NCBI GenBank assembly: GCA_964503615.1
Contig: CAZDBA010000118.1
Coordinates: 1-15,178 of the forward strand
Direction of reading: 5' to 3'
Length of the DNA stretch: 15,178 bases
Source: CAZDBA01 sp964503615
GTDB lineage: Bacteria > Planctomycetota > Planctomycetia > Pirellulales > Pirellulaceae
Positions 6,850 through 14,532 of this stretch are shown piece by piece. The position numbers were made by a program, and so were the translations under genes. The notes beneath the pieces are model-generated. The model did no database searches. It had not been told where the DNA came from and saw only the letters and a list, made by a program, of their open reading frames with translations. Position 1 is the stretch's first letter. Every line of letters starts with the position of its first letter.

Positions 6850-7326
6850 ATGAAATTTTCTGATTTCGTACATACCAAGGCGATCAAACCAGAACTGGAG
6901 TCTTCCGATAAAGAATCCGTTATTCGGGAACTGATCGGAAGCTTGATTGCCTGCGGTAAACTTCAGGCAAGCGACGAAGATAGCCTCGTTCAGGCGATTC
7001 TAAAGCGTGAAGAACTTGGCAGCACCGGACTCGGGCGTGGGATCGCAGTACCTCACACCAAACACCCCAGTGTTACTGAACCTGTCGGAACCATTGGCAT
7101 CAGTGCAGAAGGCATCGAATTCCAGAGCCTTGACGGCGAAGATGTTCAACTTTTCTTTTTAGTGATCAGCCCGCCGGATCGTCCGACGGACCACTTGCGA
7201 GCGCTTGAGAAAATTTCCAAGCAGCTCAAAGACGATACTTTTTGTCGGTTTTTGAAGCAGTCAAAAACAACTGACGACGTCCAACAAGTTTTGGACGAAG
7301 CCGACAACAACCAATTCGTATCGTAA
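6850..7326 (+). CDS. ptsN: PTS EIIA-Ntr (fructose/mannitol-type EIIA) regulatory protein
   Basis: A 158-residue EIIA domain of the PtsN type. It accepts phosphate from the NPr/HPr-like carrier and in other bacteria regulates potassium uptake, envelope functions and nitrogen-linked pathways rather than sugar import. The phosphorylated histidine is H69 in GRGIAVPHTKHP, preceded by REELGSTGLG. The C-terminal half contains LFFLVISPPDRPTDHLRALEKISKQL, typical of the family. ATG 6850 has AAGGA nine bases upstream and aligns with the family's N-terminus (MKFSDF). A TTG at 6805 could add 15 residues but has no support. No transporter EIIB/EIIC domain is attached or nearby, which favours a regulatory role. 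Confidence 0.95.
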   Translation: MKFSDFVHTKAIKPELESSDKESVIRELIGSLIACGKLQASDEDSLVQAILKREELGSTGLGRGIAVPHTKHPSVTEPVGTIGISAEGIEFQSLDGEDVQLFFLVISPPDRPTDHLRALEKISKQLKDDTFCRFLKQSKTTDDVQQVLDEADNNQFVS

Positions 7327-7346
7327 GCTTGGTTTATGCTGATCTG

Positions 7347-7631
7347 ATGTCAGATTCCACTCTATCAACGACTGTCACCATTCAGAATGCGCAAGGTCTG
7401 CATATGCGACCCGCCTATCTGTTCGCCGAAACGGCTGCAAAGTTTGACAGCAAGATTGAACTGATCAAAGACGACTTGAGAATTGATGGTAAAAGCGTCC
7501 TGTCCATTTTGACACTGGGCGCTGCTCAGGGGTCCGAAGTTTCTGTCGAAGCGACCGGCCCAGACGCATCCGATGCAATCGAGACGCTTCAGTGTCTGAT
7601 AACATCTGGGTTTCCCGATAAAACAGAGTAA
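7347..7631 (+). CDS. ptsO: HPr/NPr-family phosphocarrier protein
   Basis: A 94-residue HPr-fold protein. The phosphorylated histidine is H19 in NAQGLHMRPA. A serine (S50) sits in DGKSVLSILTLGAA at the position of the regulatory Ser46 of Gram-positive HPr. The C-terminus (LQCLITSGFPDKTE) resembles NPr more than sugar-PTS HPr. It would pass phosphate from an EI-type enzyme to PtsN, encoded 20 bases upstream. Neither EI (ptsP/ptsI) nor HPr kinase is in the window. ATG 7347 is chosen over a TTG at 7329 because it needs no rare start; no strong Shine-Dalgarno site is present, so coupling to ptsN is plausible. The assignment as NPr rather than HPr rests on the context. Confidence 0.92.
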   Translation: MSDSTLSTTVTIQNAQGLHMRPAYLFAETAAKFDSKIELIKDDLRIDGKSVLSILTLGAAQGSEVSVEATGPDASDAIETLQCLITSGFPDKTE

Positions 7632-8142
7632 CCCTCAAGTAGAATACGATCTCAATAAATTTGCGAATGGGCATCTGACCAGCAAGAATAAACCGAGTTT
7701 GCCGCATCAGTCACAAAAGCGACAAACCACGTGAAAAACAACTTGGAAACAAGCCGACCAACCTGCGGGCGAGACCCTAATCCTCGCATTTTCTGCGCCC
7801 GCTCTTCGATGGAATCATATCCTGATTCCCGCGATGCCACACCTAATCTCGGCAAACACCAATTTTCACACAACCGCTCAAGTTGTTTTTGTAATCCCCG
7901 CTTTCTCACCTCTTGGTCGACGAACTGCGATGATCACAACCATGATCCTCGCAACCACGACACCAAACCAATTGAGAAAGTGAATTTCGAACAAGAATCG
8001 GTTCCTGCAAGGAATCTTCCTGATCGACCTAAAGGGGATTTTGCTTTTTTGGCTGAATGCGATTTTTACTTTCAATCGCAAATCAAATGGTGTGCTCAAC
8101 CCAGTGCTGAGCCGCACCACTCAAACATGAGAGCCAACTCAA
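7632..8142. other. Long intergenic region and leader of the RNase E/G gene
   Basis: 511 bases without a supported gene. A plus-strand open stretch from 7731 that overlaps the RNase start has implausible composition (many His, Asn, Ser and Cys, no domain) and I reject it. Near 7765-7802 two mutually exclusive stems are possible: GCGGGCG (7765-7771) with CGCCCGC (7796-7802), or GCGAG (7769-7773) with CTCGC (7783-7787). Two tandem hairpins lie just before the RNase gene (listed separately). No clear promoter was found. Confidence 0.5.
8058..8118 (+). promoter_or_regulatory. Tandem hairpins in the RNase E/G leader
   Basis: TGCGATT (8058-8064) pairs with AATCGCA (8074-8080), a 7-base stem with a 9-base loop. 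Eight bases later GGTG and GCTCA (8089-8098) pair with TGAGC and CACC (8108-8118), a 9-base stem with a small internal loop. The second hairpin ends 24 bases before the ATG at 8143. In E. coli the rne leader hairpins let RNase E limit its own mRNA. A similar autoregulatory leader is an inference here from position and structure. Confidence 0.45.
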
Positions 8143-9738
8143 ATGAAAAAAGAGATGCTTATCAACGCAATGCAGAACGAAGAGTGTCGCATTGCCATCA
8201 TCGAAGACGGACAACTGGAAGAACTCTACGTTGAACGCGCCAGCGGAGACAACTTTGTTGGGAACATTTACAAAGGAAAAATCGTAAACCTCGAACCGAG
8301 TATCCAGGCGGTATTCGTCGATTTTGGTGTGGGCAAGAACGGCTTCCTCCATATCTCCGACGTCGAACCTCGTTACTACAAACAGGGTGGTTACGATCCA
8401 GACGAAATGGCCCGCAAGGAACGCGAGCGGGAACGAGAACGCCAACAGCGTGACCCTCGTCGACGTCGACCAGATCGTGGCGGGTTCCGCCCACGCGTTA
8501 AACCACCAATCCAGGAAATCTTCCAACGTGGTGACGAAGTGCTCGTGCAAGTCATCAAAGAAGGAATCGGCAACAAAGGCCCGACGCTCTCGACCTACAT
8601 CAGTATCCCCGGTCGATTTTTGGTGCTAATGCCAGCTTTGGGACGTGTTGGGGTCTCACGCAAAATCGAGGACGAGGATGAGCGACGTCGCCTGAAAGAC
8701 ATTCTGCACGAACTGAATCCTCCCAAGGGTTTGGGCTTCATCGTTCGAACTGCGGGACAAGGTCGCAGCCAACGGGAACTTTCTCGCGACTTGGCTTACC
8801 TGCTAAGACTATGGAAAGTCCTCGCGCGGCGAGTCCAAAAAGAAGCCGCGCCGGTGGATATCTACGAAGAAAGCGACATGATCATTCGCACGATTCGAGA
8901 TATCGTGACATCCGATATCGATTCGATTCAAATCGATCAGGAGAAAGCATATTTACGAGCCAGAGACTTCCTCAAAATGGTAATGCCACGTCAGGCGAAC
9001 AAGCTGACGCACTACACGGGAAAAGATCCTCTGTTTCACAAATACGAATTGGACAAGGAAATTGCCCGCATCCACTGTCGACAGGTTGCCTTGCCAGATG
9101 GCGGTTCGATTGTGATCGATCAAACCGAGGCCTTGGTTGCGATCGACGTCAACAGCGGTAACTTTCGAACCGATGACTCGGCAGAAGAAACAGCTTATCG
9201 GCTGAACCTCGCGGCGGCGAAAGAGATCTCCCGCCAACTGCGACTGAGAGATCTGGGCGGTGTGATTGTTAATGACTTTATTGATATGCGACGCGAAAAA
9301 CACCGACGCGGTCTGGAACGAGCGTTGCGAGACCATATGAAACGGGATCGAGCTCGAACAAAGATTTTGCGGACCAGCCCGTTTGGTTTGATCGAAATGA
9401 CTCGCCAGCGAATTCGCCCTGGGCTAAAACGAAGCATGTACGATGACTGCCCCTGCTGCAACACACGTGGTGTCGTTAAAACGGCTGAAACAATGGCTTT
9501 GGACGTGATTCGTGCATTGCAGTTGGCCGCTCAGATGGGTCGCTGTGCAGAAGTCAAAGTTCGTGTGGCGGAGCAAGTTGCCTCGTTCCTGAACAACCAA
9601 AAACGACGAGAGCTTGCCGCATTGGAAGCCGAAGGTCGCATGCAGATCAAGATTCTGGGTGGTGAAAACTATTTCCCAGAGCATTTGGAAATGGACTGCC
9701 GCGATACCAAGGGCAACATCTTGAAAAACCCCAAATAG
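8143..9738 (+). CDS. rng: Ribonuclease E/G family endoribonuclease
   Basis: A 531-residue single-strand endoribonuclease for mRNA decay and rRNA/tRNA processing. An S1 RNA-binding domain (about 36-155) is interrupted by a charged insertion (about 88-120, containing KERERERERQQRD and RRRRPDRGG). Then come the RNase H-like and 5'-sensor regions. The catalytic magnesium ligands are D335 in AIDVNSGNF and D378 in VIVNDFIDM, which correspond to D303 and D346 of E. coli RNase E. The zinc-link has C436 and C439 (DDCPCCNTRG), which hold the dimer of dimers together. There is no long disordered C-terminal scaffold, so the size is closer to RNase G. ATG 8143 is taken; ATG 8155 is possible. A structured leader precedes it, and an NPYQSP membrane protein follows after 8 bases. 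Confidence 0.96.
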   Translation: MKKEMLINAMQNEECRIAIIEDGQLEELYVERASGDNFVGNIYKGKIVNLEPSIQAVFVDFGVGKNGFLHISDVEPRYYKQGGYDPDEMARKERERERERQQRDPRRRRPDRGGFRPRVKPPIQEIFQRGDEVLVQVIKEGIGNKGPTLSTYISIPGRFLVLMPALGRVGVSRKIEDEDERRRLKDILHELNPPKGLGFIVRTAGQGRSQRELSRDLAYLLRLWKVLARRVQKEAAPVDIYEESDMIIRTIRDIVTSDIDSIQIDQEKAYLRARDFLKMVMPRQANKLTHYTGKDPLFHKYELDKEIARIHCRQVALPDGGSIVIDQTEALVAIDVNSGNFRTDDSAEETAYRLNLAAAKEISRQLRLRDLGGVIVNDFIDMRREKHRRGLERALRDHMKRDRARTKILRTSPFGLIEMTRQRIRPGLKRSMYDDCPCCNTRGVVKTAETMALDVIRALQLAAQMGRCAEVKVRVAEQVASFLNNQKRRELAALEAEGRMQIKILGGENYFPEHLEMDCRDTKGNILKNPK

Positions 9739-9746
9739 GTAATCTA

Positions 9747-10019
9747 GTGTCCAATCCATACCAATCTCCAAATACTGATTCGTCAGAATCAGATGAATTC
9801 GTCAAACTAGTTGGAATTGAATTAAGGAAGAAGAAGTACGTCTTGATTCAAGCCGTTCTCATCGGTTTTTTATCTATCCTTGGAGTGATTTTCCTATTGA
9901 TGACCGGTAATATCTTTGGATTTAAACTGTGGCATGTTGGAATTGGCTGCTTGATTCTCGCGATTCTCGAGGGCGCTGAAGCCGCCTACGCCATAAAATA
10001 TAAGTCGTATACAAAATGA
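9747..10019 (+). CDS. Small two-helix membrane protein with N-terminal NPYQSP motif
   Basis: A 90-residue protein starting at GTG 9747. It opens with SNPYQSP, a motif I know from the N-termini of many small planctomycete membrane proteins, where it is of unknown purpose. After a polar stretch (about 9-30) come two hydrophobic helices, roughly 33-54 (VLIQAVLIGFLSILGVIFLL) and 62-83 (LWHVGIGCLILAILEGAEAA). The function is unknown. It starts 8 bases after the RNase E/G stop codon, with AGGT overlapping that stop as a weak ribosome site, so it is probably translated from the same transcript. A strong terminator follows. Whether it helps anchor the RNase to the membrane is only speculation from position; RNase E in E. 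coli is membrane-bound by its own helix, which this enzyme lacks. Confidence 0.8.
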   Translation: MSNPYQSPNTDSSESDEFVKLVGIELRKKKYVLIQAVLIGFLSILGVIFLLMTGNIFGFKLWHVGIGCLILAILEGAEAAYAIKYKSYTK

Positions 10020-10074
10020 CTCTTTTGCCAGCAGGAAAACGAACGCGATAGGTTGCGTTCAGGCAGATTCAAAC

Positions 10075-10106
10075 AAAAGCGAAGCCACCATGGCTTCGCT
10101 TTTTTT
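10075..10106 (+). terminator. Strong intrinsic terminator after the RNase operon
   Basis: AGCGAAGCC (10078-10086) pairs with GGCTTCGCT (10092-10100) around a 5-base loop, followed by seven T residues (10100-10106). An A-run before the stem extends the pairing. A smaller hairpin GAACGC/GCGTTC at 10041-10060 lies between the stop codon and this terminator. It closes the transcript carrying the RNase E/G and NPYQSP genes. Confidence 0.92.
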
Positions 10107-10173
10107 GTGTAGGCTCGATTTTGAACCTTGGCTGATCACCAACCACTTCAATGGAAAACTGATAGCACCATAA

Positions 10174-10237
10174 CATGGGCCCGGCCGTGAACCGCAGCAA
10201 ACCAAACGTAACGATGGTCGCGGGCCATGGACCCGTG
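10174..10237. repeat. GC-rich imperfect inverted repeat, possible dispersed element
   Basis: CATGGGCCCGGCC (10174-10186) can pair with GGCCATGGACCCGTG (10223-10237), giving about 12 pairs including one G-U, one mismatch and a two-base bulge, with a 36-base loop. It is much richer in GC than its surroundings. It resembles structured intergenic repeats I associate with Rhodopirellula-type genomes, but I cannot confirm other copies. Confidence 0.4.
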
Positions 10238-10281
10238 CTAGCCAGGGCCACTCGCGAAGTAGGCGGTCAAAGGCAACAACC

Positions 10282-10301
10282 CAAAAGTGCCAGCACTTTT
10301 G
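10282..10301. repeat. 20-base palindrome
   Basis: CAAAAGTGC and GCACTTTTG flank a two-base centre (CA), a perfect 9-base inverted repeat. The centre is too tight for a hairpin without opening a pair, so a dimeric DNA-binding protein site is as likely as an RNA hairpin. It lies about 145 bases upstream of the start of the large cytochrome protein. Confidence 0.45.
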
Positions 10302-10446
10302 ACCTCCTATCGCGAAAATCGGAGCAATAGGAAAAGTTTTCCCAAGCCATTCAACAGGATTGCCGATCCTAGAAGTGGCATTCCGTAGTGCGCGCATAGT
10401 TTTGCGCTTTGACTCTACATTAGTCGGCCTCAAAACAACCAGGATC

Positions 10447-13400
10447 ATGGAAGATCGCAAGATGCAAAACCTAAAATCCTTTTTCAAGACAACTCAAAGG
10501 TGCTTACTGCACGTTTTAGCTCTAATCTGTGTTGTTGTTCCTACGACAACCGTCTTTGGGCAAGGTGGCTCCGACTTGATCTGGTCCCCGCGATACGATG
10601 GCGAGACGGTCGCTCAAGGCAAGTGCTTTTTCCGGAAAAAATTCACGCTGATCAACCCGGATCAAGCAATGATCCAAATCGTAGCTCAAGACTCGTTCGA
10701 GCTGTTTATCAACGGTCAATCAGTAATGACGGGCAATTCTGAGGGTAAAATTTTTGAAACTGAGGTAAGCTCGTTTCTAAAGCCTGGCATCAACTTGGTT
10801 GCGATTCGCGCTGAAAATTATGACGAAGAAGCTCCTGGACTGGCCTGTAAATTACGCGTCAAAGAGATGAATGAAACTCGCTGGCGCAGCTTGAGAACCG
10901 ACGAAGCTTGGAAGACTCGAGTCACAGAGGTCACGAGTTGGAACACGACAGGATTCGACGATATTGGATGGCTAAGTGCTCGCACGGTCGTAGAAAACTA
11001 TTTGACAACCGACACCAACGGCAACCCAGTTGTTAATTCACAGGTTATGGCAGTCGCTGCCGCGAGCCCGACAACCGCTATTAACGAAGACTCACAAACA
11101 GTCGCGCCGGATTCCGGCAACCCTTTGACCGGTGCAGAATTAACTGAAACTTCTGAGAAGACTGAGGAGTTCCCTAAAACCCTGCTTGGCAAACAGGCTA
11201 GTCTCCAAAAACCACCAACTCGTGAAAAACGAGCAACTCTCCAAAAACCACCAACTCGTGAAAAACGAGCAACTCGCTCCAAAATTTCGAAGAAGAGCGA
11301 AGAGCCTCGTTTCAGGCTTGATCCCGAGTTTCGAATCCAGCAAGTGATGACACACGCAGAGACAGAATCTGTAATCGCGATGGCGTTTGATGAGTTTGGC
11401 CGGCTGATCTTTTCGCAAGAAGGCGGCCCTTTGATGATCGCAAATTTGAACGGTACGGGCGAAGAACGTGTCCGTGAGCTTTGCAGCCAAGTCACGAGTT
11501 GCCAAGGAATTCTGCCGCTCAATGGCGAGGTGTATGTAACAGGTGATGGTCCAAGCGGTGTTGGGCTTTACCGACTTGGCGCGAACGGTTCATCGAAAAA
11601 GTTAAAAATCAAAAAGACACTGGTTCGATTCAAAGGTGAGATCGGCGAGCACGGTCCTCACGGTATTGAACTTGGCAATGATGGAATGATCTATTGCATC
11701 ATTGGAAATGACAGCGGCGTTGCTCGTACAGTTTCGGCCACCAGCCCATTTCAAAACGAATATCCTGGTGACCTTGTAGAACGATACGAAGATCCAGGCG
11801 GACATGCAGTTGGCGTTCGCGGCCAAGGCGGAACAGTCATTCGACTTTCGCTGGATGGCTCAAGAATCGAAACGGTCGCAGGTGGCATTCGTAACGCATA
11901 CGATCTTGTATTTGATCGTTGGGGAGACTTGTTTATCCATGATTCGGACATGGAAGCCGACATGGGTACCAGTTGGTATCGACCAACAGCAGTTTCCCAT
12001 GTGGTTGCTGGCGCTGAACTAGGTTGGCGCAGTGGATGGGCAAAATTCCCAGAGTACTTTGCCGATACGACTCCACCCGCAGCCAAAACAGGTCGTGGCT
12101 CGCCAACGGGTGCAGTACTCTATCAACATGTTCAATTTCCGGCCCGCTTCCATGACGCAATTTTCTTTGCCGATTGGTCCGAAGGTCGTATTTTGGCCGC
12201 GTTTCCAAAGGAAAAGGGTGCGACCAAAACTATCGAAACCGAAATTTTCGCAACGGGCAAACCACTTAACGTGACTGACCTCGCTGTTGGCCAAGACGGC
12301 TCACTTTACTTTTCAACGGGTGGACGTGGAACCAATGGCGGAATCTACCGGATCTTCTGGGGCGGCTCCGTTCCTGACTCGGTAACCGAGTATGAAAACA
12401 ACTTGGCTCAAATCGTTCGACAGCCACAACCTAATTCGGCTTGGGCTCGTCAGCAGATTGCGGTACTACAACAGGAGATGGCTGCGACTTGGAAAGAGGA
12501 TATCGCCGGGATCGCCAATGAAGTTCGAAACCCAGCGATTTTTCGCACGCGAGCGATGGACATCATGGTTGTTTACGGCCCGTTTCCTTCGTATTCATTC
12601 CTGGAAGAGCTATCAACGGACGACAGTGAAGAAGTACGCGCTAAAGTCGCGGCAATCTGTGGCCTGCGAGCCGAATTCCAGCCGATTCTGCAATCGTTGT
12701 TGAATGACGTCTCAGCCAATGTTCGACGACACGTTTGTGAATCGTTTTTACGACAGGGCACACAGCCCGAAGCCAAAGATCTGTATGCGATCTTGAAATC
12801 CACTGATCGTTTTGAAACGGTCGCTGCACGTCGTTTACTTGAGCGTATTCCTGTCGACAACTGGATTGAAGATATCGTAACGTCTGAAAACCCTCGATTG
12901 TTTATTAATGGTGCCTTGGCAGCGGTTACAGCAGATCCAACCCTTGACCGCTCCTATCAAGTCCTCGCAAAAGCGAGTGAACTGATGCAAGACTTTATAA
13001 GTGACGCCGATTTCATTGATCTCTTGAGAGTCGTTCAACTGTCCATGGTTGCTGGTAACGTCGACCCCACACGAGTTCCAGCCTTTGCAGCTCAGATTAA
13101 ATCAGAGTTCCCTACGAGTAATGGCATTTTGAATCGTGAACTCGCCCGAGTGATGGCCTACCTTAAAATTGGCGGCTTGGAAGATCGTCTGCAAATCTAT
13201 CTCAAATCTTCTGACGATAGCGAAGAAGACAAAGTCCATGTGGCGATGTACCTTCAGACGGTCGGTAGCGAATTGGACGGCTCTGAGCGACTTGCCTTGA
13301 TCGAATTTTTGGAACAAGCAAAATCTCGACCCGGCGGCGGCAGCTACAAGATGTATCTTTCAAATGCCTTGACCGATCTGGGAGGGACTTTGACAGAAGA

Positions 13401-14532
13401 TCAACTTCAAACCGTTCTCGAGAACGGCGCACGCTGGCCGACGGTTTTGGTTCCTGCTTATTACCTGTTGCCAAAACAGATGGATGATTCGATGGTCAAG
13501 GCATTGATTGACTTGGACGAGAAACTCGCTGAAAAGGATGATGTTGAGCGAGCTCGCTTGGGAGTGATTGCATTGCTGGGACGAAACGGCGACTCCAACT
13601 CGATGGGCTACCTGCGTCATCTTTGGAAAATGGAAACCGACCGCCGTTCAGACATCGCGATCGGATTGGCCCAACAACCTGGCGGCGAAAACTGGCCTTA
13701 CCTAGTCAGTAGCCTGCCTGTACTGGATGACAAAACAGGAGTTGAAGTCATGCGGCGTCTTACCGAGGTCAACTTGCGACCAAAAACACCTCAATTCTAC
13801 CAAGAGGTCTTGCAACTCGGTTATCGCATGGAGGACAAAGGTGCGGAACAAGCCGCTCAATTGATCCGGCACTGGGCTGGTGAGTACGATGTCGAGCCGG
13901 GTAACGGTTGGAAGACGAAGCTCGATTATTGGCAAGACTGGTATGCGGGAAAGTTTCCTGAAGGCCCAGCTATTTCTACAGACCGACTCGAGACTTCTGC
14001 TGGCGTTTATACAACCGCTCAGATTCTCGATTATATGGACAAGAATGGACCAGGTAATTCGGAACGTGGCCACGATCTGTTCACTCGGGTTCAGTGCGCC
14101 AGTTGTCATCGGTACGGTTCTTATGGTGATTCAACGGGGCCGGATCTTACCAGTCTCGCCAGTCGATTCTCACGCCGCGAAATCGTAGAGGCAGTAGTTG
14201 AGCCTTCGAAAGTAGTTCCAGAACGTTACAGAAGAAAGTCGATTCTGACGAAGGATGGATTTCAGTTCGATGGAATGGTTATCCAGGAAAACGATTCTTA
14301 TACCGTCGTCCAAAACGATGGCGAAAAGATCGTGGTTGCCGAAGCGGACGTTGAAGATATAAAGGAGCGTACCGAATCTTCGATGCCACACGGATTGCTG
14401 AACGATTTAACATTGGAAGAGATCAACGATCTTTTCAGCTACATGTACTCGTCACAGTCAACCAACCGTGTCGCCGACCGAGAAGCCACAACAACGACAT
14501 CCGAAGCGATACCTTCAACCATCAGACGCTAA
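10447..14532 (+). CDS. Secreted beta-propeller / HEAT / c-type cytochrome protein (PVC type)
   Basis: With ATG 10447 the product has 1361 residues. A signal peptide (1 to about 39) carries a hydrophobic core near 20-32. Next is a jelly-roll, galactose-binding-like domain (about 43-180; FELFINGQSV, LKPGINLVAIRAEN). A low-complexity linker contains a duplicated 12-residue unit (about 252-276). A propeller of the 'membrane-bound dehydrogenase, Pirellula/Verrucomicrobium type' follows (about 288-640; EHGPHGIELGNDG, FADWSEGRI). HEAT-like repeats occupy about 645-1170 (SEEVRAKVAA, SANVRRHVCESF). The C-terminal haem domain has C1217-A-S-C1220-H1221, then GPDLTSLASRFSRREIVEAVVEPSKVVPERY. The family is thought to act in periplasmic oxidation of sugars or polymers, substrate unknown. 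The frame is open from a TTG at 10360, rejected because it would bury the signal peptide. ATG 10462 is also possible. Confidence 0.93.
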   Translation: MEDRKMQNLKSFFKTTQRCLLHVLALICVVVPTTTVFGQGGSDLIWSPRYDGETVAQGKCFFRKKFTLINPDQAMIQIVAQDSFELFINGQSVMTGNSEGKIFETEVSSFLKPGINLVAIRAENYDEEAPGLACKLRVKEMNETRWRSLRTDEAWKTRVTEVTSWNTTGFDDIGWLSARTVVENYLTTDTNGNPVVNSQVMAVAAASPTTAINEDSQTVAPDSGNPLTGAELTETSEKTEEFPKTLLGKQASLQKPPTREKRATLQKPPTREKRATRSKISKKSEEPRFRLDPEFRIQQVMTHAETESVIAMAFDEFGRLIFSQEGGPLMIANLNGTGEERVRELCSQVTSCQGILPLNGEVYVTGDGPSGVGLYRLGANGSSKKLKIKKTLVRFKGEIGEHGPHGIELGNDGMIYCIIGNDSGVARTVSATSPFQNEYPGDLVERYEDPGGHAVGVRGQGGTVIRLSLDGSRIETVAGGIRNAYDLVFDRWGDLFIHDSDMEADMGTSWYRPTAVSHVVAGAELGWRSGWAKFPEYFADTTPPAAKTGRGSPTGAVLYQHVQFPARFHDAIFFADWSEGRILAAFPKEKGATKTIETEIFATGKPLNVTDLAVGQDGSLYFSTGGRGTNGGIYRIFWGGSVPDSVTEYENNLAQIVRQPQPNSAWARQQIAVLQQEMAATWKEDIAGIANEVRNPAIFRTRAMDIMVVYGPFPSYSFLEELSTDDSEEVRAKVAAICGLRAEFQPILQSLLNDVSANVRRHVCESFLRQGTQPEAKDLYAILKSTDRFETVAARRLLERIPVDNWIEDIVTSENPRLFINGALAAVTADPTLDRSYQVLAKASELMQDFISDADFIDLLRVVQLSMVAGNVDPTRVPAFAAQIKSEFPTSNGILNRELARVMAYLKIGGLEDRLQIYLKSSDDSEEDKVHVAMYLQTVGSELDGSERLALIEFLEQAKSRPGGGSYKMYLSNALTDLGGTLTEDQLQTVLENGARWPTVLVPAYYLLPKQMDDSMVKALIDLDEKLAEKDDVERARLGVIALLGRNGDSNSMGYLRHLWKMETDRRSDIAIGLAQQPGGENWPYLVSSLPVLDDKTGVEVMRRLTEVNLRPKTPQFYQEVLQLGYRMEDKGAEQAAQLIRHWAGEYDVEPGNGWKTKLDYWQDWYAGKFPEGPAISTDRLETSAGVYTTAQILDYMDKNGPGNSERGHDLFTRVQCASCHRYGSYGDSTGPDLTSLASRFSRREIVEAVVEPSKVVPERYRRKSILTKDGFQFDGMVIQENDSYTVVQNDGEKIVVAEADVEDIKERTESSMPHGLLNDLTLEEINDLFSYMYSSQSTNRVADREATTTTSEAIPSTIRR
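11202..11273 (+). repeat. Perfect 36-base tandem duplication inside the linker
   Basis: Bases 11202-11237 are repeated exactly at 11238-11273, in frame, encoding two copies of LQKPPTREKRAT. Each unit contains a small hairpin (CTCGT-GAAAA-ACGAG). Identity at the DNA level implies a recent slippage event. The linker is Lys/Arg/Pro-rich and lies between the jelly-roll and propeller domains, where length changes should be tolerated. Confidence 0.9.

Larger units (their letters stand above)
10107..10446. other. Palindrome-rich intergenic region before the large cytochrome protein
   Basis: About 340 bases without a supported gene. It contains a long imperfect stem (10174-10237), a near-perfect 20-base palindrome (10282-10301), a TCCTAT/ATAGGA pair (10305-10332) and the 13-base palindrome GGAAAAGTTTTCC (10330-10342). 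I found no convincing promoter for the gene downstream. A minus-strand open frame spans the area but contains the inverted repeats and the terminator, and has no recognisable domain. Confidence 0.5.

Noticed and set aside
7632..8142. Known structured RNA (RNase P RNA, tmRNA, SRP RNA, 6S) in the long gap
   Set aside because: None of the conserved core strings of these RNAs was seen.
7731..8234. 167-codon plus-strand frame before and overlapping the RNase gene
   Set aside because: Composition is rich in His, Asn, Ser and Cys with no domain, it overlaps the well-supported RNase start out of frame, and it spans the leader hairpins.
10360..10446. TTG start extending the cytochrome protein by 29 residues
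   Set aside because: It would bury the signal peptide, and an ATG with AGGA nearby lies at 10447.
10059..10487. 142-codon minus-strand frame in the palindrome-rich spacer
   Set aside because: It reads through a strong terminator and several inverted repeats, overlaps the cytochrome gene's signal peptide antisense and shows no recognisable domain.
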